Numbered from the stretch's first letter, positions 23,033-34,208 are shown. The stretch: 64,000 bases of DNA from Micropterix aruncella (GCA_944548615.1 OX155980.1:44800948-44864947), one strand, 5' to 3'. Made by a program: numbers and translations. Notes: a model not told the origin generated them from the sequence alone.

Positions 23033-24004
23033 TCTAAAATTGTCTGGAATGTTAACTAATTTGGTTTTATCTATTTTGCACGTCATATTTACCTAGCAAA
23101 CTAATAAAAATGGGCGATGACTTTGAAGTTTAAGATCAACTAACTAAACCAATGTTTGTTACCGAATCAGAATAGGTGCCATTATGAATTATATTTTTTT
23201 TCTACATTATAAAAAAGTTTTGCATTTTAGCCTATTATTTTTATTGAGAGTAAACATAGATTAAAATCAAGTTTTATTTAAGGCTTGGTTATTAATATTC
23301 TGTTTACGATTTTTTAGGACATAAAATTAATAATATTATTCCAGTAAATTCTGTTTCATGATTTCAATACCATTATTTTCAGTCTTTTTGGTGGTATATT
23401 TTTTTTAATCCGTCCGAAAATGTGGGAGTTATGATTATTGTCCTATCTCCCTATTCATTTGAAGACTGTGCGTCGTGCTCTCGTATGAATACAGCCTTTT
23501 CCGCATATAAGAAGCATACAAAATAGGTGGTTTTGCTGTTAGGAATTCAGGCAGCTACCGACGTGGACTGGTGTATTTAATCTATTTCCATAGCATTATA
23601 TATTATGGTATACTAATTGGGTGACTGGTTTCTTTCAAATGTACTTTACAGTTTCATAGGTACAGTCGGCTCCGAATATAGTCGTTGTTGATAGACGAGT
23701 AAAAGAAACATTTGAAGTTTGTCGCCCACTCAACGCTGTACTTTCCATGTTAGTGTCATAATATATGTATATACACCATGTAAACTATACGTAAATTTAT
23801 TTTAAAAAAATGCTTATACATGGGTAAACAATAACTATTGCTATCAATGTTTTATTTTATCGTGTATAACTTAATGACCTGTCACCTCTTGTTATTATTA
23901 TTAGTATTATTGTTGTTGTTATTTTTGGTATTTGCTTTTATTTAATTTATTAATTTATTACATATTAAATTATGTAAACATATTACTTCATATATAGTAG
24001 TATA
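23033..24004. other. No gene seen; AT-rich
   Basis: Sequence between the RTE fragment and the gypsy insertion. Nothing coding or structured was recognised. Confidence 0.6.
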
Positions 24005-24008
24005 ATGC
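24005..24008. other. Target site duplication (ATGC), left copy
   Basis: ATGC immediately precedes the LTR and recurs at 29859-29862 immediately after the other LTR. Confidence 0.9.
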
Positions 24009-24928
24009 TGTCGCGAGGGTTTCTGTCGTAGAATGAAACTCGCGATCGATATTCAAATTGCAGTATGTTGTTTAATTCCAAAGTCGTGTACAAAGTGAAT
24101 TGGTTACGCTTAAATCCTATCGCCTATATATACTAGTCGCCGGGCGGCGATCGCCCCTCTCCCTCTTGTCTCCGCTGTCTCCTTCATTCGGGCCGACCGC
24201 CCGATATACACACCGGCGGGGGGCATCGCTCTCCAGTCGCCCGGCGTTGGCCCCCGCGAGCTGACGTCCGCGGGCGGCGCTTGAGCTGCAATTGTGTCGT
24301 GTTTCGCACATTAGATTTTCGCACGTTTACCGCTTTTGGACGCCACCGGCGATCCCTCCCCCGACCTACTTTGCATTAAGTAGCCACCGGAAGTAAGGCT
24401 CCCGTCCGGAAAGTCGCTGGAAGCGGTCGTGTGAGCGCGCTAGTTTTTCGTGTTTTGAGTTCGTACTGCGTCGCGGCGCCCTCAGTTGAAACCTTCCCCT
24501 TCACCACCAGTCTCCGGACTGCCGTGGCACAAGATGAAAAGCTCTCTGCTGAGAAGTCGCTGCGATGTGGTTTTCGTTGTTTGTGGTGACGTTTTGCGTG
24601 CGAAACACGGCGGTTAGATTCGCGACGGTTTGTACTTTCTCTCTCATTTATCTCGATGTTTGCCTTTAGCTTCTCGTTGACGGCTTGATTGTGATTATTA
24701 AAATAAACGCCTCGTTGGAGGCACTTAAGACGTGTGTTGATTATTGGGCGTTCGGGGTAGATAATCCTAGTGATGGCATTGCACATCGCCATCTCCTTAA
24801 TTCCGGTGTCGCCATTGCACCTCGGTGACACCACCTTCCTGCCGCTTTCGGGTGGAGTGTTCTTCCGGTCCTTTCCTGTTATAACATTTTGAGTAGGAGG
24901 GTTCTGTGTGTATTGTTGCTCCGCGACA
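24009..24928 (-). repeat. 3' LTR of the gypsy element
   Basis: Read on the minus strand it starts TGTCGCGGAGC and ends CCTCGCGACA, giving short inverted termini. It contains the last 184 codons of the pol frame and its stop (24376). A TATA motif lies at 24125-24132 and ATTAAA at 24071-24076 (minus), so most of the LTR is U3 and roughly the last 100 bp hold R and U5. The offset to the other LTR is a constant 4930 bp. Confidence 0.97.
24071..24076 (-). terminator. Probable poly(A) signal in the 3' LTR
   Basis: ATTAAA on the minus strand, about 50 bp downstream of the TATA motif and 62 bp before the LTR end, is the right place for 3' end formation of the genomic RNA. No AATAAA was seen nearby. 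Confidence 0.45.
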
Positions 24929-27900
24929 TGACTTTCCCCGTTTTGAAGACGAAACGTCAACGTATTTACTTGCCGTGTGTGCCGTATAATTCTTCCGTAT
25001 CTCGATACAGTTGTGCTATTCTCGTTTTGTTGTGTTGTTGGTTGAGAGGTTTCGTCTTCCCTAGACATGTAGCACGGCTTCAGCCTATCTAGAGAGACAG
25101 TGACTATTCTCCTGTTTTTCTCAATGTCGAACGTTTTTTCGCGTTTCTTCACCACTCTAAAGGGTCCTTTGTATGGAGCTTGTAGTGGCCGTCGTACGGT
25201 GTCATCTCTTATGAAGACGTGGGTTGCTTCCTTCAGGTCCGGGTGAACGAATATCCTCGTTGTGTTTTCTCGCTCCCTCTTCGGTCTTTGTTGCTCGAAT
25301 GTTTCCCTTAATTGTTGGAGGACTTCTGGTACTGATGTTTTCTTTCCATTTTCAAAAAATTCGCCTGGCAATCTTATGTTTGTTCCGTATAGCATTTCTG
25401 CCGGACTGGCGTTGATATCCTCCTTTAAGGCTGCTCTTAAGCCCATCATGACGGTTGAAATCTCGTTTGCCCACTCTTTGGTATTCATTCTTGCCATTAA
25501 TGCCGCTTTTAAAGATCGATGCCACCTTTCCACTAGGCCGTTTGCCTGTGGGTGAAATGGTGTGGTGTGAATCTTTTTTGCACCCAGTAGTTGTGCTAGT
25601 TTCGTAAAGAGTTCCGATTCGAATTGTCTCCCTTGATCGGTCGTGATTCTTGCAGGAACGCCGAATCTTGCTATCCATCCCTCGAAAAAATTTTTTGCGA
25701 TAGTCTCGGCTTGTATGTCTCGTATAGGTATCGCTTCCGGCCATTTTGTACCTCTATCCAACATCGTTAGTAGGTACCTATATCCGTTGGATATTTCGAG
25801 CGGACCCACGATATCGATATGTACATGCTCTAATCGGTCGGCTTCCATGATTTTCCCTATGGGCGTACGCGTGTGTACGTGCACCTTCGCTCGTTGACAC
25901 GGGATGCATGTTTTGGCATAATCTGCGCTGTCTTTATTCATGCGCGGCCAGAAAAATTTTTCAGCCGTCATCTTTCTTGTTGTTCGAACTCCCGGGTGAC
26001 TAGGGTTGTGGATTATTTTTATCGCTGTTTGCCGTAGCGCCGCTGTTATGTATGGTCGTGGCCTGGTTGCCGTAGTTTCACACCAGATTTCAGTTTCTTT
26101 GTTGTTTTGTTTGAGTAATTCGAATTTGAATTTTTCATTCTGTTGTAATGCTTTCAGTTCCTCGTCCGTTTCTTGCTGTCTCGCCAGTTCGTCGTAGTCG
26201 AAAGTCTCAGGGCATCCTACTTCTTCGATCCTGGATAAGGCGTCTGCTACAACGTTCTTCCTTCCCGGGAGATATTCGATTGCCGTTGCGAATTGTGCGA
26301 TGTATGATGAGTGACGAATGCGTATCGGCGTTTCTGTTGGCGTATCATTTAATTTTTTTAAAGCGTGAATGAGCGGTTTGTGGTCTGTATATACTACCAG
26401 CTCTCTCCCCTCTACCATCTTCCGGAAGTGTCGTACTGCCAGGTATATCGCCAGTAGCTCTTTGTCGTACGCCGCATATTGTTGTTGCGCGTGTGACAAG
26501 GCTTTTGAAAAAAATCCTAATGGCACCCATTTTTCTCCTTGCTTCTGTTGCAGTGCTGCGCCCGCGCATGTATTTGACGCATCCGTCATTAGTGCCAACG
26601 GTGCATGTGCGATTGGATGCGCCAGTAGAACCGCTTCCTCTATGCTCTGTCTGCATTGGTTAAAGGCTTCGTTGCTCTCCTCTGTCCATTGTATTTCTGT
26701 GTGATCGTTCTTTTTTGTCCCTTTCAGGAATACGTTTAGTTTGGCTTGTCGATGTGCTGCTTCTGGAATGCTGTGCCTGTAGAAATTGACCATGCCCAGG
26801 AAGCGTCGTAGTTCCTGGACATCCTTTGGTTTAGGAAAATTTTTTATTGCCTCCACCTTGTCGGCTTTTGGTCGTATTCCTGTTGAGTTGACTGTATATC
26901 CTAGGAAGTCCAGCTCTGGCTGTGTGATCTGACATTTCTGTAGGTTTATGGTGATGCCTTGTTTGTCCAGCCTCGCCAGTAACTCTGTGATGTGTTCTTT
27001 ATGGGTCGTTTCGTCCTCTGACGCTATAAGGATATCGTCAATGTAGGCGTATGCGAACGGTAGGCCCCGGAGTACCTGATCCATGAATCGTTGCATGGTT
27101 TGTGCTCCGTTGCGGAGTCCGAAGGACATCCTGGTCATTTCGAACAATCCGAACGGGGTGATAATGGCGGTCTTCTCAATATCTTCGGGCCTTACTGGTA
27201 TTTGCGTGTATGCCTTTACCAGGTCCAGTGACGTGAACATCGTTTTTCCTTGTAGAGCGTGAGTGAAATCGTGTATTCTGGGAACAGTATACCGATCCGG
27301 TACTGTGATGCTGTTCAGCCGTCTGTAGTCTCCGCATGGGCGGAATTCACCGTTGCTTTTCTGCACCAGATGCAGTGGACTTGCCCATTGGCTTTTCGAA
27401 GGTCGACATACACCTGCCTCTATCATCTCATCGAAAACTTTCTTCGCTGCCGCGTATCTTTCCGGATTTAGTGGTCTCGGGCGCGCAAATACCGGTCTTC
27501 CTTCAGTTTCGATGTGGTGTACTATGTCGTGTTTAGGTTGCCTTGGTTGTGACGTGTTCGAGAGTATATTGGGGAAGCTCTCGAAGATCTTCTTGAATTC
27601 TTGGTTGGTCTCGATTGGGAATACCGCTGGTTGCGGCATGTGGTTTTTTTCGACGTATTTGTTGTCCTTCGTTTTCATTAGGAGCCTCTTTCGGTTGAGG
27701 TCCACCAGCAGGTGGTGTTGGTGTAGAAAGTCTGCTCCTAGGATGTGTTGTTTCACATCGGCGATGATGAAGGTTGCTTGCAATTGTTGGTCGAATCCGA
27801 GGTCCAGCATGATGGTTCTCTTTCCGTATGTTGCTATATTTGAGCCATTGGCTGCCAGTAAGAGAAGCTCTTCTTTTTGTTGTTCGTCGCATCTTCGCTT

Positions 27901-28071
27901 GGGTATGACGCTGACGTTGGCTCCTGTGTCGATCAGGAACCGTTGTTGCGTTCTTCTGTCGTGGACGTATAGGCGGTTATTTGTTTCGGCGCCAAGCTGG
28001 GCTATTCTTGGCGCCTCTTGTAGTTTTCCTGGTTCTGCGGTGTCTGTTCGAAGTCGCACGGTTTCTGGCAT
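24376..28071 (-). CDS. pol: Gypsy Pol polyprotein (protease, RT, RNase H, integrase)
   Basis: A single open frame of 1231 codons. The aspartic protease has [13 protein letters not shown] (Asp48-Thr-Gly). Reverse transcriptase spans about residues 195-375, with LDLVKAY (Asp283) and YIDD (343-346). RNase H spans about 490-615, with TDAS (Asp497), Glu538, TDHK (Asp563) and ADALSR (Asp610). Integrase has the zinc finger His688, His692, Cys722, Cys725 and catalytic Asp753, Asp812, Glu848 with 35 residues between the last two. Every catalytic residue checked is present. The frame overlaps the end of gag by 70 bp in the -1 frame, so a gag-pol fusion probably needs ribosomal frameshifting; no classic heptamer was found. 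From about residue 1048 the frame lies in the 3' LTR. The final 180 residues are basic and unassigned. Confidence 0.97.
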   Translation of the reverse strand: MPETVRLRTDTAEPGKLQEAPRIAQLGAETNNRLYVHDRRTQQRFLIDTGANVSVIPKRRCDEQQKEELLLLAANGSNIATYGKRTIMLDLGFDQQLQATFIIADVKQHILGADFLHQHHLLVDLNRKRLLMKTKDNKYVEKNHMPQPAVFPIETNQEFKKIFESFPNILSNTSQPRQPKHDIVHHIETEGRPVFARPRPLNPERYAAAKKVFDEMIEAGVCRPSKSQWASPLHLVQKSNGEFRPCGDYRRLNSITVPDRYTVPRIHDFTHALQGKTMFTSLDLVKAYTQIPVRPEDIEKTAIITPFGLFEMTRMSFGLRNGAQTMQRFMDQVLRGLPFAYAYIDDILIASEDETTHKEHITELLARLDKQGITINLQKCQITQPELDFLGYTVNSTGIRPKADKVEAIKNFPKPKDVQELRRFLGMVNFYRHSIPEAAHRQAKLNVFLKGTKKNDHTEIQWTEESNEAFNQCRQSIEEAVLLAHPIAHAPLALMTDASNTCAGAALQQKQGEKWVPLGFFSKALSHAQQQYAAYDKELLAIYLAVRHFRKMVEGRELVVYTDHKPLIHALKKLNDTPTETPIRIRHSSYIAQFATAIEYLPGRKNVVADALSRIEEVGCPETFDYDELARQQETDEELKALQQNEKFKFELLKQNNKETEIWCETTATRPRPYITAALRQTAIKIIHNPSHPGVRTTRKMTAEKFFWPRMNKDSADYAKTCIPCQRAKVHVHTRTPIGKIMEADRLEHVHIDIVGPLEISNGYRYLLTMLDRGTKWPEAIPIRDIQAETIAKNFFEGWIARFGVPARITTDQGRQFESELFTKLAQLLGAKKIHTTPFHPQANGLVERWHRSLKAALMARMNTKEWANEISTVMMGLRAALKEDINASPAEMLYGTNIRLPGEFFENGKKTSVPEVLQQLRETFEQQRPKRERENTTRIFVHPDLKEATHVFIRDDTVRRPLQAPYKGPFRVVKKREKTFDIEKNRRIVTVSLDRLKPCYMSREDETSQPTTQQNENSTTVSRYGRIIRHTRQVNTLTFRLQNGESHVAEQQYTQNPPTQNVITGKDRKNTPPESGRKVVSPRCNGDTGIKEMAMCNAITRIIYPERPIINTRLKCLQRGVYFNNHNQAVNEKLKANIEINERESTNRRESNRRVSHAKRHHKQRKPHRSDFSAESFSSCATAVRRLVVKGKVSTEGAATQYELKTRKTSALTRPLPATFRTGALLPVAT
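24929..24944 (-). other. Polypurine tract of the gypsy element
   Basis: On the minus strand AAAACGGGGAAAGTCA directly precedes the 3' LTR. Such a tract primes plus-strand DNA synthesis. It lies inside the pol frame. Confidence 0.7.
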
Positions 28072-28805
28072 TTTCGTGCTGTGTTTCCGAAACGCTTATG
28101 GAAGTAGCAGGTACTTTGTTCCTCAAGTCTTCTGGTGCTGCGCGTGTTGGAGGTATCTTCTTCTGCTCTTCTCGCTTGTAGCCGTTCGATCTGTTTTGCC
28201 AGTTCCTCTAGCTTCCTTTCAATCGCTGTCATGTTGGTTGTTGTTGCTTCGATTTTGTTGATGTCGCCTCTCTCGTTTGCTGTGACTTCCATCATTCGAT
28301 CTGCAAGGTTCGCCATTTTGTCCAGTTCTTTTTCCTCTGATGTTGCTAGTACCGCCCGTATCGTTGCGGGTAGGTGCCCGAGCCACAATGTTTTTAGTGT
28401 ACCGTCGGGTAATTTTCCCATGTTTAGCGTTCTCATCCTTCGTATTAGTTGCGAAGGTTTGTCGCTTCCCATTTCTGTTTGGTAGAGGAGTTTCTGCAGT
28501 CGTTGCGTCTCTGATTCCTCGTAGGTTGTGATTAGCCGTTCCTTCAATGCCTCGAATTTTTCTTGCTTGGGCGGTTGCAGCACCAGGTCGCTTACTTCCT
28601 GTAATGCTGTTCGATCCAGTTGTGCGATTACGTATGAGAATCGGTCTTGATCGCTGCATTTCTGTGGTGCCAGGATCTGCTCGGCGAGCGCGAACCATAG
28701 GCGCGGTGCGTGGTGCCAGAATGCAGGTATTCGCGAAGCGATGCTCAGTGGCGCGATGTCAGGGTTTGGCAGCGTTGACTCCGTTGTGTCGTGGAATGGT
28801 TCCAT
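28002..28805 (-). CDS. gag: Gypsy Gag protein
   Basis: A 267-codon frame starting 134 bp inside the 5' LTR boundary. The N-terminal half, with [20 protein letters not shown] and the following helical text, resembles the capsid-like region (DUF7041-like, from memory) of arthropod gypsy Gags. A basic, coiled-coil-prone segment around [19 protein letters not shown] follows. The C-terminus has a degenerate zinc knuckle, [18 protein letters not shown], of spacing C-x2-H-x9-C-x3-C. The stop lies at 28002, inside the start of pol. The length is on the short side for gypsy Gag, but the frame is complete. It would form the virus-like particle and bind the RNA. Confidence 0.92.
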   Translation of the reverse strand: MEPFHDTTESTLPNPDIAPLSIASRIPAFWHHAPRLWFALAEQILAPQKCSDQDRFSYVIAQLDRTALQEVSDLVLQPPKQEKFEALKERLITTYEESETQRLQKLLYQTEMGSDKPSQLIRRMRTLNMGKLPDGTLKTLWLGHLPATIRAVLATSEEKELDKMANLADRMMEVTANERGDINKIEATTTNMTAIERKLEELAKQIERLQARRAEEDTSNTRSTRRLEEQSTCYFHKRFGNTARKCQKPCDFEQTPQNQENYKRRQE

Positions 28806-28920
28806 TTTGAATTTTTCGTGTCTGACTCGTTGGAGAAGACGTCCAAGTTCGCTGGTTGTTGGTGGTCCGTGCCGTTGTCCGTTTAGCGATTTGTCCGTTT
28901 TCTTGCCGTGGTTGTGAGTT

Positions 28921-28937
28921 CTTCTGTGGGGTCACCA
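28921..28937 (-). other. Primer-binding site
   Basis: One base after the 5' LTR the minus strand reads TGGTGACCCCACAGAAG, starting with the TGG that pairs with a tRNA CCA end. I cannot name the tRNA. Confidence 0.65.
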
Positions 28938-28938
28938 G

Positions 28939-29858
28939 TGTCGCGAGGGTTTCTGTCGTAGAATGAAACTCGCGATCGATATTCAAATTGCAGTATGTTG
29001 TTTAATTCCAAAGTCGTGTACAAAGTGAATTGGTTACGCTTAAATCCTATCGCCTATATATACTAGTCGCCGGGCGGCGATCGCCCCTCTCCCTCTTGTC
29101 TCCGCTGTCTCCTTCATTCGGGCCGACCGCCCGATATACACACCGGCGGGGGGCATCGCTCTCCAGTCGCCCGGCGTTGGCCCCCGCGAGCTGACGTCCG
29201 CGGGCGGCGCTTGAGCTGCAATTGTGTCGTGTTTCGCACATTAGATTTTCGCACGTTTACCGCTTTTGGACGCCACCGGCGATCCCTCCCCCGACCTACT
29301 TTGCATTAAGTAGCCACCGGAAGTAAGGCTCCCGTCCGGAAAGTCGCTGGAAGCGGTCGTGTGAGCGCGCTAGTTTTTCGTGTTTTGAGTTCGTACTGCG
29401 TCGCGGCGCCCTCAGTTGAAACCTTCCCCTTCACCACCAGTCTCCGGACTGCCGTGGCACAAGATGAAAAGCTCTCTGCTGAGAAGTCGCTGCGATGTGG
29501 TTTTCGTTGTTTGTGGTGACGTTTTGCGTGCGAAACACGGCGGTTAGATTCGCGACGGTTTGTACTTTCTCTCTCATTTATCTCGATGTTTGCCTTTAGC
29601 TTCTCGTTGACGGCTTGATTGTGATTATTAAAATAAACGCCTCGTTGGAGGCACTTAAGACGTGTGTTGATTATTGGGCGTTCGGGGTAGATAATCCTAG
29701 TGATGGCATTGCACATCGCCATCTCCTTAATTCCGGTGTCGCCATTGCACCTCGGTGACACCACCTTCCTGCCGCTTTCGGGTGGAGTGTTCTTCCGGTC
29801 CTTTCCTGTTATAACATTTTGAGTAGGAGGGTTCTGTGTGTATTGTTGCTCCGCGACA
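28939..29858 (-). repeat. 5' LTR of the gypsy element
   Basis: This is the promoter-bearing LTR. It encodes the same tail frame as the 3' LTR (29764-29306, identical to the last 152 residues of Pol), which is a by-product of the pol frame extending into the LTR and is not an independent gene. It has the same 920-bp length as the 3' LTR, with no differences seen. Confidence 0.97.
29055..29062 (-). promoter_or_regulatory. Probable TATA box of the gypsy 5' LTR
   Basis: TATATATA in the minus context CTAGTATATATAGGCGATAG, about 116-123 bp before the LTR end, would place the transcript start roughly 90 bp before the primer-binding site. The same motif is in the 3' LTR at 24125-24132. Confidence 0.6.
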
Positions 29859-29862
29859 ATGC

Positions 29863-30249
29863 TATTTAATTATTAATATGGCATTTATAATACCTATATA
29901 TTTATGTTATATATCATTATATTATAAATATCTAATAATAATAATAATACTCCTATATTTCTGTTATATTACGTATGTATTTAGAAATCAAACATTACTA
30001 GACTACCGCCTCAACACAAGCCTAAGCCTAGTAAAGCAGTAAAATCAACACGGGCCTCTACCTTTATGTTATTGATTAGTTAATCACTCTATTTATTTCC
30101 TAATCCACTACTAGTTTCAATAAATAGGTAGTGCTTAATTAATAATTATGTATGTTATGGATAAATATTGAAAAAAAATACGTATGACCTTTTTCTCAAA
30201 ACGTTTTAGACCTACTGCATGTCAAATATTTTATACACTTAGGGAGGGT
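29863..30249. other. No gene seen; AT-rich
   Basis: Right flank of the gypsy insertion. Low-complexity ATA-rich sequence. Confidence 0.6.
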
Positions 30250-30600
30250 CAACTGCTGTAAAGAATCGAATGGCCGCGCGACCATCGCGCACTCTAGATA
30301 TTGACGCAGCCGCCGATAGCCGTTGTGATGTTACATGGGCTATTAGCCGCGGCAGCCACTAATCGGCGCGTGGGCGGCCGGTGAACACGCGGACCGATAT
30401 ACGGCGTATTTACCGTTGCGGTTTCAGTGCGGCTGCGGCCACGCGCGCCCGTCGGCCGACGTCCAATTCTACTGAATATTTTACGAATGCGCCGTGGCCG
30501 GCTAGCCATCACAAGAAAGCGCAGGAGTATCGGAAAATGCGGCAAATTATGTGTATTTACTGTCGATCTGTCACGTCATATTTGATTACGGTGCGCCGAT
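30250..30600. other. GC/CpG-rich island of unknown function
   Basis: A compact GC-rich block of about 240-350 bp with sharp edges, many CpG and frames open on both strands without a recognised domain. Similar islands occur at 3960, 33545, 36490, 45380 and 51770. It is a candidate regulatory or conserved non-coding element, or an exon remnant. Confidence 0.4.
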
Positions 30601-31780
30601 AGCTCCACCGCAAACGGACATCAATTATATTATTATATTTTCTCAGACAAATATTGAAGTAATTGGATTGCAAAGGTTTGCGTATGATACGAAACTAAGA
30701 GAAAAAATAACGGTGGTATTATCGCTACACTAGTGTAATTTCGTTGCGTCTTGAAGCCCTACAACTGCTTGAATCACAACTTTTCCTCTACTACTGCTTA
30801 GATTATAATAAAATATGATCTACAAGACGTCGCAAGAATCATAGTGTAAGCCTTTCCGCTGCGATGTTATGGGTGATTTAAGCATTTCATCGCGCGTACC
30901 TGACCCCTACCCGCCCCATCCGTCATCTTATCCCCAGCTATCTTCGAAGAAAAAAGCACACAAACACGCCAGTTGATTACGCGTAGCAACAGCAGGTAAT
31001 ATATTTTTTAAATATACACTACATTGCACTGGAACTCTTGGATCACGAGACATATTAAAATATTTACGGTCAACAAAACGTTTCATCATTCCTATTCAGC
31101 ATTTTTTGGCGGGAACTCTATATATCAATATATAATATATAATAACGTTACAATATTAACATTAATCAAGAGCATCTGAAATAAGGCGATTATTAAGCTT
31201 TCACGATAAAATTATGTTTTTCTAACGCGGAAAAATCACACTTTCGTCATGATTCTACTACTTATAGGATTGCTAAAATTAACCCTTTTATAAAATACAT
31301 CTTCTAAAAAAAGAAACAAATAGAGTAAATTGGAGATACGTTTAAATAAGAAATAGGTTTGGACTGCATAATATTTTTTTGATGATTGAAGGAGAGGTCA
31401 CCATATTAATTACAAATTACCGATTAATTATAAGTCTACAGCAAATTTTCATAACATTCAAAGAGCTCGTCACTTTCCTATATTGCATGCATATAGGGAA
31501 ATTCACTTTTTCGTATAATTTGCAGCTCTCATAACTGCATTGTACTAAGTGGCGATTGATGTATTATTTTGACATTAACGTCGATATCTTTGTTCCACAA
31601 CGTAGCCTTTTTTCTAAAAGTTACTCAGCAAGGGAAATGGTCCGATAATTTGTTATTTTATGGAGTCGGTGTGGTCAATTAAAAAGCAACGCTCTTATGT
31701 AGGATACATCGGACACATTTCGGAATTTATTATGTGATATGAAATCGAAGACTATCGCGGTTATTTGACATCATAAATAA
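30601..31780. other. No gene seen
   Basis: AT-rich, with no coding similarity or structured repeat recognised. Confidence 0.6.
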
Positions 31781-31978
31781 GATAAAAAACGAATTTACCG
31801 CGTGATCGAGCCCGCCCCCCACCACCGTTATAATTTACGCAGTGGCGGCAGCGGTATGAGGCCTACCCGCGTAACCCACGGATTGACAGCTCTTTCAGTC
31901 TACCCTGAACAACGGCAGCTGCAACTTCGCCGAAACGTCGGATGCTACAAAATTCACGCGGTAAAATCGTTTTTTATC
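31781..31978. mobile_element. 198-bp MITE-like element with 25-bp inverted ends
   Basis: The left end 31781-31805 (GATAAAAAACGA, then TTTACCGCGTGA) and the reverse complement of 31954-31978 match at 24 of 25 positions. The interior is GC-richer and includes CAGCTGCAACTTCGCCGAAACGTCGGATG. GCCGAAACGTCGG is a motif I know from many animal repeats. A 65-codon frame across it, with HHRYNLRSGG, has no independent support. Confidence 0.6.
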
Positions 31979-32329
31979 GTATATATAATTATTTTGTGAC
32001 ATTTCGCATTAGGCCCTTACTTATGATTTTTATGACTTTTAGAATTTTAAATAACTAATAAACAAAATAAGTATGCAAAAGTCTTCTAAAGGAATATCTC
32101 ATATAATTGTTAAGTTTTTCTAGCACAGGTATAGCTTTAATCAACTATGTATGTTGCACTTTTCGGAACCGCCACGAGCTACTATACCATCTAAATCATT
32201 GTTACCTTTTTTTGCAACGCACGTTTTTACATAGTTCATTATTTTCCATACGAAATGGCGAGTTTAAACAATCAAAGAATCAAAAGTGATCGTGGGACAG
32301 GGTCCATTGCAAATTAACTTAGAGTTAGT
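31979..32329. other. No gene seen; AT-rich
   Basis: Short gap between the MITE-like element and a mariner relic. Nothing was recognised. Confidence 0.5.
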
Positions 32330-33063
32330 GGCAGGATTCAGTGCGTAATAAAATAATTTTATTTCTCGTAAAACAAATTGGAAAACTGAGAAAGCTCGAA
32401 AATGGGTACCGCATGAATTGAGTAAAGCACACCAACAAACACGCGTCAAGTGCTACGTTACATTACTCAACCCTCGCAATAACGAGGGAATTTTAAATCA
32501 TATCATTACTTGTGCTGAAAAATGGATCCTGTGCAATAATCAGAAACGCCCATCACAATGGTTAAACCCAGGAGAACCGGCCAAATCCTGTCCCAAGCGA
32601 AAGTTGACTCAGAAAAAGGTACTGGCGAGTGTCTGTCTGGTGGGCCTGTGCTGGTGTCATCCACTACAGATTCTTAACATCGGGCCAGACGATTACGACA
32701 GATCTGTACTGCCAATAATTGTAAACCATTATCGAAAACCTATCCTTTAAACAACAAGACTGGTCAATTGCTCTAGCCAGCTGCTGCTTCAGGACAACGC
32801 TAGACCACCCACTGCATAAAAGACGGTCGCTAAATTAGAGGAGCTGCGATTTGAATTTCTTCGACATCCGCCATACTCCCCAAACCTTGCTCCAACAGAT
32901 TACCACTTTTTCCGGAATTCGGACAATTTGTTGCATGGAAAAAAAAAACAATTCTGATGAGGCAGTCTTAACCGTCTTGAAAGATTTTATTGATTCTAGC
33001 TCCCATTTTTTTTTCAGCAAAAGATTCAACGAACTTCCTATAAAATGGCCAAAAAGTGCATAG
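32330..33063 (+). pseudogene. Mariner (DD34D-type) transposase relic
   Basis: The plus strand reads the central and C-terminal part of a mariner transposase. KWVPHELSKAHQ-like text at about 32399, then CAEKWILCNNQKRPSQWLNP containing the first catalytic position (usual CDEKW; here CAEKW, Asp changed to Ala), and KRKLTQKKVLASV. After a stop at about 32748 it continues LLLQDNARPPTA (second Asp), a one-codon break, then HPPYSPNLAPTDYHFF (third Asp) and a C-terminal tail to 33061. The N-terminal helix-turn-helix part is absent or decayed. The Ala substitution and the stops make it inactive. TIRs were not fixed. Confidence 0.85.
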
Positions 33064-33544
33064 GTAATAATGGTAAAAACTTTGTTTGATTAAATATTGT
33101 TATTTTTTTCCTTGAATTTTTTTCACATAAAACGGCAATTTTACATGTAAGGGCCAATATTCTAAAATTTCTAAAATTTAGGGCATAAAGTTTCTAAAAT
33201 TTGCTTGAATTAGGTATAATAAATATATATTAAATATAAATATATAATAAATACACAGCAAATCTATAGCCGCTTTGTATAGTCAAATATGTACAAAATG
33301 TTGTAATATTGTATACTTTGTAATACTACGCCTTTTTCCTTGTGAAATAAAAGATATAACTAAATATACAAACTCCTTTCCTTGTCATAATTTATATCTT
33401 TAAGATCTTAGTATGCGTACACAGCTATTGTGATTACTCCTGAGTGGGTAAGTCGCCTGGGTTGTTCGAATGGGGTTAATTTCGGAGAGGGTTCATCTTG
33501 CGTTGATACCTACGTCAATGTCAGTTCAAAATTTACTCGGGTGT
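33064..33544. other. Mariner 3' flank and AT-rich sequence
   Basis: AAAACGGCAATTTTACATGT near 33127 resembles the sequence downstream of the second mariner relic (about 52910) and may be part of the 3' untranslated end. Otherwise nothing was recognised. Confidence 0.4.
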
Positions 33545-33832
33545 TTTGGATATTGCGCGTGACGCGGCACGGTTAGACGGGCGGAATTCCACGCGTGACT
33601 TTATTAGCTCCTTTCGGGGCGGCGCGGAGCAGAGCGTTAATCGTGTAACATTATACGGGCCGCGGATCGACAGACAGAACGATGCTCGTACATTATTCAG
33701 GAGCATATTTACGACGTTATTAAAGCGGCGCGAATGTCAGCCGCTTATCCAATATCCAATCTGGGCGGGTGTCGTCGCGGGCCGCCCGCGCTATTCGCCG
33801 CCCCGCAGGCACCGCGCCGCGCCGAGTCCGCA
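33545..33832. promoter_or_regulatory. GC/CpG-rich island, candidate regulatory element
   Basis: A sharply bounded GC-rich block with many CpG, interspersed with homeodomain-like cores (GTTAATCGTG near 33638 and ACGTTATTAAAG near 33714). A 131-codon frame (33546-33941) crosses it but shows no domain, and CpG-rich composition explains its length. Function is inferred from composition only. Confidence 0.3.
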
Positions 33833-34079
33833 CCGAACTCATTTTTATGTATTTTCAGTACATATTTACATAAAACATATCATTCAATCAAATATTAAAG
33901 TTTTATTACATAAATCAGTATTAATCTTGGGGTGCCAATAGTAAAGCTACTTAGGGCGCTATATTATAGTGACCGCTACAGCAGCGTTGCCAGCAGGGAC
34001 GCCAAACAAACAAAAACAAAACGTAATGAGAATATACCACGGCGTTAAATAAAAAGGGATAATGAGTATGACGTAATTA

Positions 34080-34208
34080 ATTTTTATTGCTTTTTTAAAT
34101 TTATCTATGTAATAATTAATTACCATAAAGCATTGATTTTGTGTACAGAAATAACAGGAACTGAATAGCAAAACCTTAACATTATGCTTATTACATTCTG
34201 TCACCCGC
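34080..34208 (-). mobile_element. LINE 3' UTR fragment
   Basis: The reverse complement matches the tail of the LINE at 38.8-40.1 kb: GGTGACAGAA, GTTAAGGTTTTGC, CAGTTCCTGTTATTT and the following 40 bp align with 40020-40125. It is a 5'-truncated insertion without coding sequence. Confidence 0.75.

Larger units (their letters stand above)
24009..29858 (-). mobile_element. Full-length Ty3/gypsy LTR retrotransposon, 5850 bp
   Basis: Two 920-bp direct repeats (24009-24928 and 28939-29858) with TG...CA ends enclose gag and pol on the minus strand. The 4-bp target duplication ATGC lies at 24005-24008 and 29859-29862. A primer-binding site follows the 5' LTR and a purine-rich tract precedes the 3' LTR. 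Pol order is protease, RT, RNase H, integrase, diagnostic of Ty3/gypsy. No separate env frame follows pol. Identical LTR length and no difference noticed between them indicate a very recent insertion, and the element may be active. Confidence 0.97.

Noticed and set aside
24117..24311. 64-codon minus frame repeated in both LTRs
   Set aside because: It lies in the LTR GC-rich part around the TATA region and has no domain; its duplication follows from the LTRs.
27353..28261. 302-codon plus-strand frame and other plus-strand frames inside the gypsy element
   Set aside because: They are antisense shadows of pol and gag, whose domains and catalytic residues fix the coding strand as minus.
29306..29764. 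Apparent 152-codon gene in the right LTR
   Set aside because: It is identical to the end of the pol frame because the LTR is duplicated; in the 5' LTR it is not translated from the element transcript.
33546..33941. 131-codon frame in the CpG-rich island
   Set aside because: No domain; length is explained by GC-rich composition and the tail is AT-driven sequence.
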